Translations under genes and position numbers: made by a program
Notes under the pieces: generated by a model
What the model was told of the DNA's origin: nothing
Database searches by the model: none
The model's input: only the letters and a program-made list of their open reading frames with translations
Assembly (NCBI GenBank): GCA_009775195.1
Contig: VSPF01000054.1
Location: 1-16,156 of the forward strand
Length of the DNA: 16,156 bases
From: Muribaculaceae bacterium
Lineage (GTDB): Bacteria; Bacteroidota; Bacteroidia; Bacteroidales; Muribaculaceae
Direction: 5' to 3'
Shown: positions 14,341 to 16,156 of the stretch, piece by piece
Numbering within the stretch: position 1 is the first letter of the stretch
Layout of the letters: each line of letters starts with the position of its first letter

Positions 14341-15081
14341 ATGAAGATAGCAGCAATGATAATTAAGACTCTGACAACTATTACGTTTATTCTGGCTGCG
14401 CTCGTTTGCAGCGGACAATCGTTTGTGCAGAAATACAGCAAGTTGACCCAGCAGAATTTAAGCGAGTTTTTCTCTGATTGGAAAGCTTATTCTGACAGCA
14501 TAAGCGCAAATAATGTCATCACCGATAGCGTCTTGGCCAATGTTATCCGACAAGAATATGCCGCTTTTGATGCTGAGAATAAACAAATTATAGATAGCTT
14601 AGGCCCTAAATATCAAGTTTTCCCAAGATACATCAAGGTCGAGCGGTATTATCTTGATATAGATACCGCGATGGCACGCAGTCAGTTAGGCTTCCCCTCT
14701 TTTATTCCGAAAATGAAAGACAACCAATACGTTGTCGACAGCATCACACCAAATCTTACACCAGAAGGATTGTATCTGACTAAAGATATTGAAAATTTAT
14801 TGTCAAAATTTGTTGGCGGCATCGGGCATCAAAAAAGAACAAGAAAAATCAATAAAGAAAACCTAAAAGAATTAAGAACCTATATCCCTGCAAGTTATGG
14901 CCATTGGGGCGGCTACTGGTGGTTTACGTCATTTCCATTGATTAACAATATATGTTATGCCGACAATCTGATAGCCGTAATGCGCAGAACCAGCTGGAGT
15001 ACCGGTGACGTGATATGGTATGTAAAAGAAAATGGCAAGTTCATAAGACGCCAAAAGCCTATAACATGGTGGATTGAATAA
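14341..15081 (+). CDS. Secreted protein of unknown function, Trp/Tyr-rich C-terminus
   Basis: I do not recognise the family. The 246-residue product starts with a signal peptide (about 1-26; MIIKTLTTITFILAALVCSG core), so it is probably periplasmic or outer-membrane associated. The middle is charged and helical (residues 30-85). The C-terminal third is unusually aromatic: IPASYGHWGGYWWFTSFPLI followed by RRTSWSTGDVIWYVKENGKF, which reads like beta strands of a compact domain. There is no lipobox of standard form and no catalytic motif I can name. Codon use is more AT-rich than in the adjacent sulfatase-fold gene. ATG 14341 is used because of the promoter; ATG 14356 is an alternative. The next gene begins 17 nt downstream on the same strand, so the two are probably cotranscribed. 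Confidence 0.75.
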   Translation: MKIAAMIIKTLTTITFILAALVCSGQSFVQKYSKLTQQNLSEFFSDWKAYSDSISANNVITDSVLANVIRQEYAAFDAENKQIIDSLGPKYQVFPRYIKVERYYLDIDTAMARSQLGFPSFIPKMKDNQYVVDSITPNLTPEGLYLTKDIENLLSKFVGGIGHQKRTRKINKENLKELRTYIPASYGHWGGYWWFTSFPLINNICYADNLIAVMRRTSWSTGDVIWYVKENGKFIRRQKPITWWIE

Positions 15082-15098
15082 ACTTTGCAATCGCAACG

Positions 15099-16082
15099 AT
15101 GACCAAGAAGGAATATCAACGGATGGTGGCTGATGCAAGGCGCGTGGCCGGGCATGTGTACGACTTCAGGCAGAGTTCGTATATCAACTTCAAGGTCGTA
15201 GACGGTTATTTTTTCTGCTTGAAATTTATGAACTATGGCGTCAGGCTCACTGTAAAACCCATGTATGCCGACGATTTGTGGTGGGATATATGGGACACCC
15301 CCGAATATAAGCGAGACCCGGTGAGCCTGCGCGAAACGGGCATATATTCTCTGCCCGGACAGGTACTGGCCTCATACGATATTGTAGAAGGCAATACGAG
15401 CGACGAACTAACGCCCAAGTTTGAAAGGATATTTGCGGACGCATCCGAGCGAATCGCTAAATTTTTGGCAGCCAATCCAGATGCCGACACATTCTATCCT
15501 GACGAATCAGAAATGGATTGCGACCCCGACAGGTTGCTCTATCTGATTACACTCATCCATAATGGCAGGGAAAAAGAAGCGCTAAGGGTAATAGCCGAAG
15601 AACGGGCCGAGGGCCATAGGTGCGAGTTCCGCAGATTGTGGTTCAACGACAGCTACACCTATATCAGACGCTGGTGCAAAAGGAATAGGCCTTTTTGGCG
15701 TATAATAAATTGGTTAGACGACAAATACTGCCGACTGCTCCAGTGGGTATCCTATTCGCACATGGCAATGTCGGATTACAAACGATTTGACACACCAGAT
15801 TACAATCAATCCCGATTATTTGATTTTGGTCTTATAATTGCCCCTTTTATGACTTTACTTGTTTGCTATTGGTTTGAACTTGGGTTCGTTTGTCTATTCA
15901 TAGTCAGTATATTTCTGCTAACAGCCGACGGAAGGCGAGCACAACGCTACTATAAAGAATTTCAGCGGCTACCCGACGATGTCAAACAAAAATGGAAAAC
16001 AAAATCGTGGGCCTTGTCTATCGGGTTACAAATATACTCGTTTGCGATTGTCATTATAGTCAGTCTCATCCGAAAAATATAA
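15099..16082 (+). CDS. Unrecognised protein, soluble N-terminus and C-terminal membrane helices
   Basis: I do not recognise this 327-residue protein. Residues 1-130 form a soluble aromatic domain (YINFKVVDGYFFCLKFMNYG, then LWWDIWDTPEY) that ends in a helical stretch (PKFERIFADASERIAKFLAA). Residues 140-235 are charged and helical (LLYLITLIHNGREKEALRVI). Three hydrophobic segments follow at about 241-258, 261-275 and 305-324, the first two forming a hairpin before a basic YYKEFQRLPDDVKQKWK loop. There is no signal peptide, so the N-terminal part is probably cytoplasmic. The N-terminal part faintly recalls DUF4304-type proteins, which I would not assert. A near-consensus -7 element (AAACTTTG, 15083-adjacent) overlaps the end of the upstream gene, but cotranscription with it is simpler. 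Confidence 0.72.
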   Translation: MTKKEYQRMVADARRVAGHVYDFRQSSYINFKVVDGYFFCLKFMNYGVRLTVKPMYADDLWWDIWDTPEYKRDPVSLRETGIYSLPGQVLASYDIVEGNTSDELTPKFERIFADASERIAKFLAANPDADTFYPDESEMDCDPDRLLYLITLIHNGREKEALRVIAEERAEGHRCEFRRLWFNDSYTYIRRWCKRNRPFWRIINWLDDKYCRLLQWVSYSHMAMSDYKRFDTPDYNQSRLFDFGLIIAPFMTLLVCYWFELGFVCLFIVSIFLLTADGRRAQRYYKEFQRLPDDVKQKWKTKSWALSIGLQIYSFAIVIIVSLIRKI

Positions 16083-16156
16083 TTAGGGATATTCAGTAAA
16101 TGGCGTAAAATTGAGGTTGTGAAATGGGCCGAGGATGCGATATATGCCCCGATACA
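16083..16156. other. Unassigned right edge of the window
   Basis: No gene can be assigned in these 74 bases. The frame of the preceding gene stays open after its stop to the window end, and a minus-strand frame is also open, so either the tail of a converging gene or the start of a plus-strand gene could lie here. There is no adapter sequence in the orientation expected at a right-hand contig end. Confidence 0.4.

Noticed and set aside
16120..16156. Weak resemblance (GGGC...TATA...) to the Nextera Read-2 adapter at the right edge
   Set aside because: Only about 11 of 25 bases match without gaps and the orientation is wrong for a right-hand contig end, where the reverse complement (CTGTCTC...) should appear.
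16083..16156. In-frame continuation of the last gene past its TAA to the window end
   Set aside because: The frame stays open for about 24 codons, which is not significant at this length; there is no reason to propose read-through or a frameshift.

Overview
The window looks like one end of a contig from a gut Bacteroidales bacterium, most likely Muribaculaceae-like. The evidence is moderately high GC in most genes, Bacteroidetes-type promoters (TTTG, about 19-20 nt, TAnnTTTG), and a gene set that includes FloA, a subclass A2 class A beta-lactamase, a stand-alone OadA-type biotin protein, PD40/TPR envelope proteins and a Bacteroidetes-style REP-associated transposase. This placement is inference; no rRNA or other phylogenetic marker is present.

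The first 45 bases are not genome. They align to an Illumina Nextera Read-1 adapter with its i5 index and the end of P5. The adjacent cstA therefore runs off the usable sequence, and its apparent stop at 71-73 is probably a sequencing error.

Left block (46-3656, minus strand): a promoter at 3626-3656 drives a secreted TPR/PD40 protein, then floA (flotillin-like), then cstA (peptide/pyruvate-type permease), with a 28-nt gap and a 4-nt overlap. A 50-nt hairpin at 3661-3710 separates this operon from a second minus-strand operon (3753-4483): a four-helix membrane protein overlapping a small Cro/CI-type regulator, under a strong promoter with two inverted TTGTAAAGT boxes around its -7 element.

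Middle block (4600-9138, plus strand): an OadA/PycB-type carboxyltransferase-biotin protein ends in a terminator. An exported class A beta-lactamase starts 3 nt after that terminator's T-rich tail. It is followed by a RAYT transposase and an inositol monophosphatase-family enzyme. Two inverted, identical 26-nt REP copies lie here: one inside the RAYT reading frame, the other just upstream of (and offering a start codon to) the monophosphatase. The transposase and monophosphatase genes are visibly more AT-rich than their neighbours.

Right block (9158-12276, plus strand): a compact operon of an AGCS sodium/amino-acid symporter, lgt and a secreted TPR protein. It converges tail to tail, with 9 bp between stops, on a minus-strand LtaS-like membrane sulfatase-fold transferase.

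Far right (14257-16156): the sulfatase promoter diverges from a plus-strand promoter serving two unrecognised genes, a small secreted Trp/Tyr-rich protein and a membrane protein with a soluble N-terminus. The last 74 bases are unassigned.

The strongest unusual signals are the REP embedded in its own transposase gene with its inverted partner, the operator-like boxes of the HTH/membrane operon, and the adapter artefact that distorts cstA.
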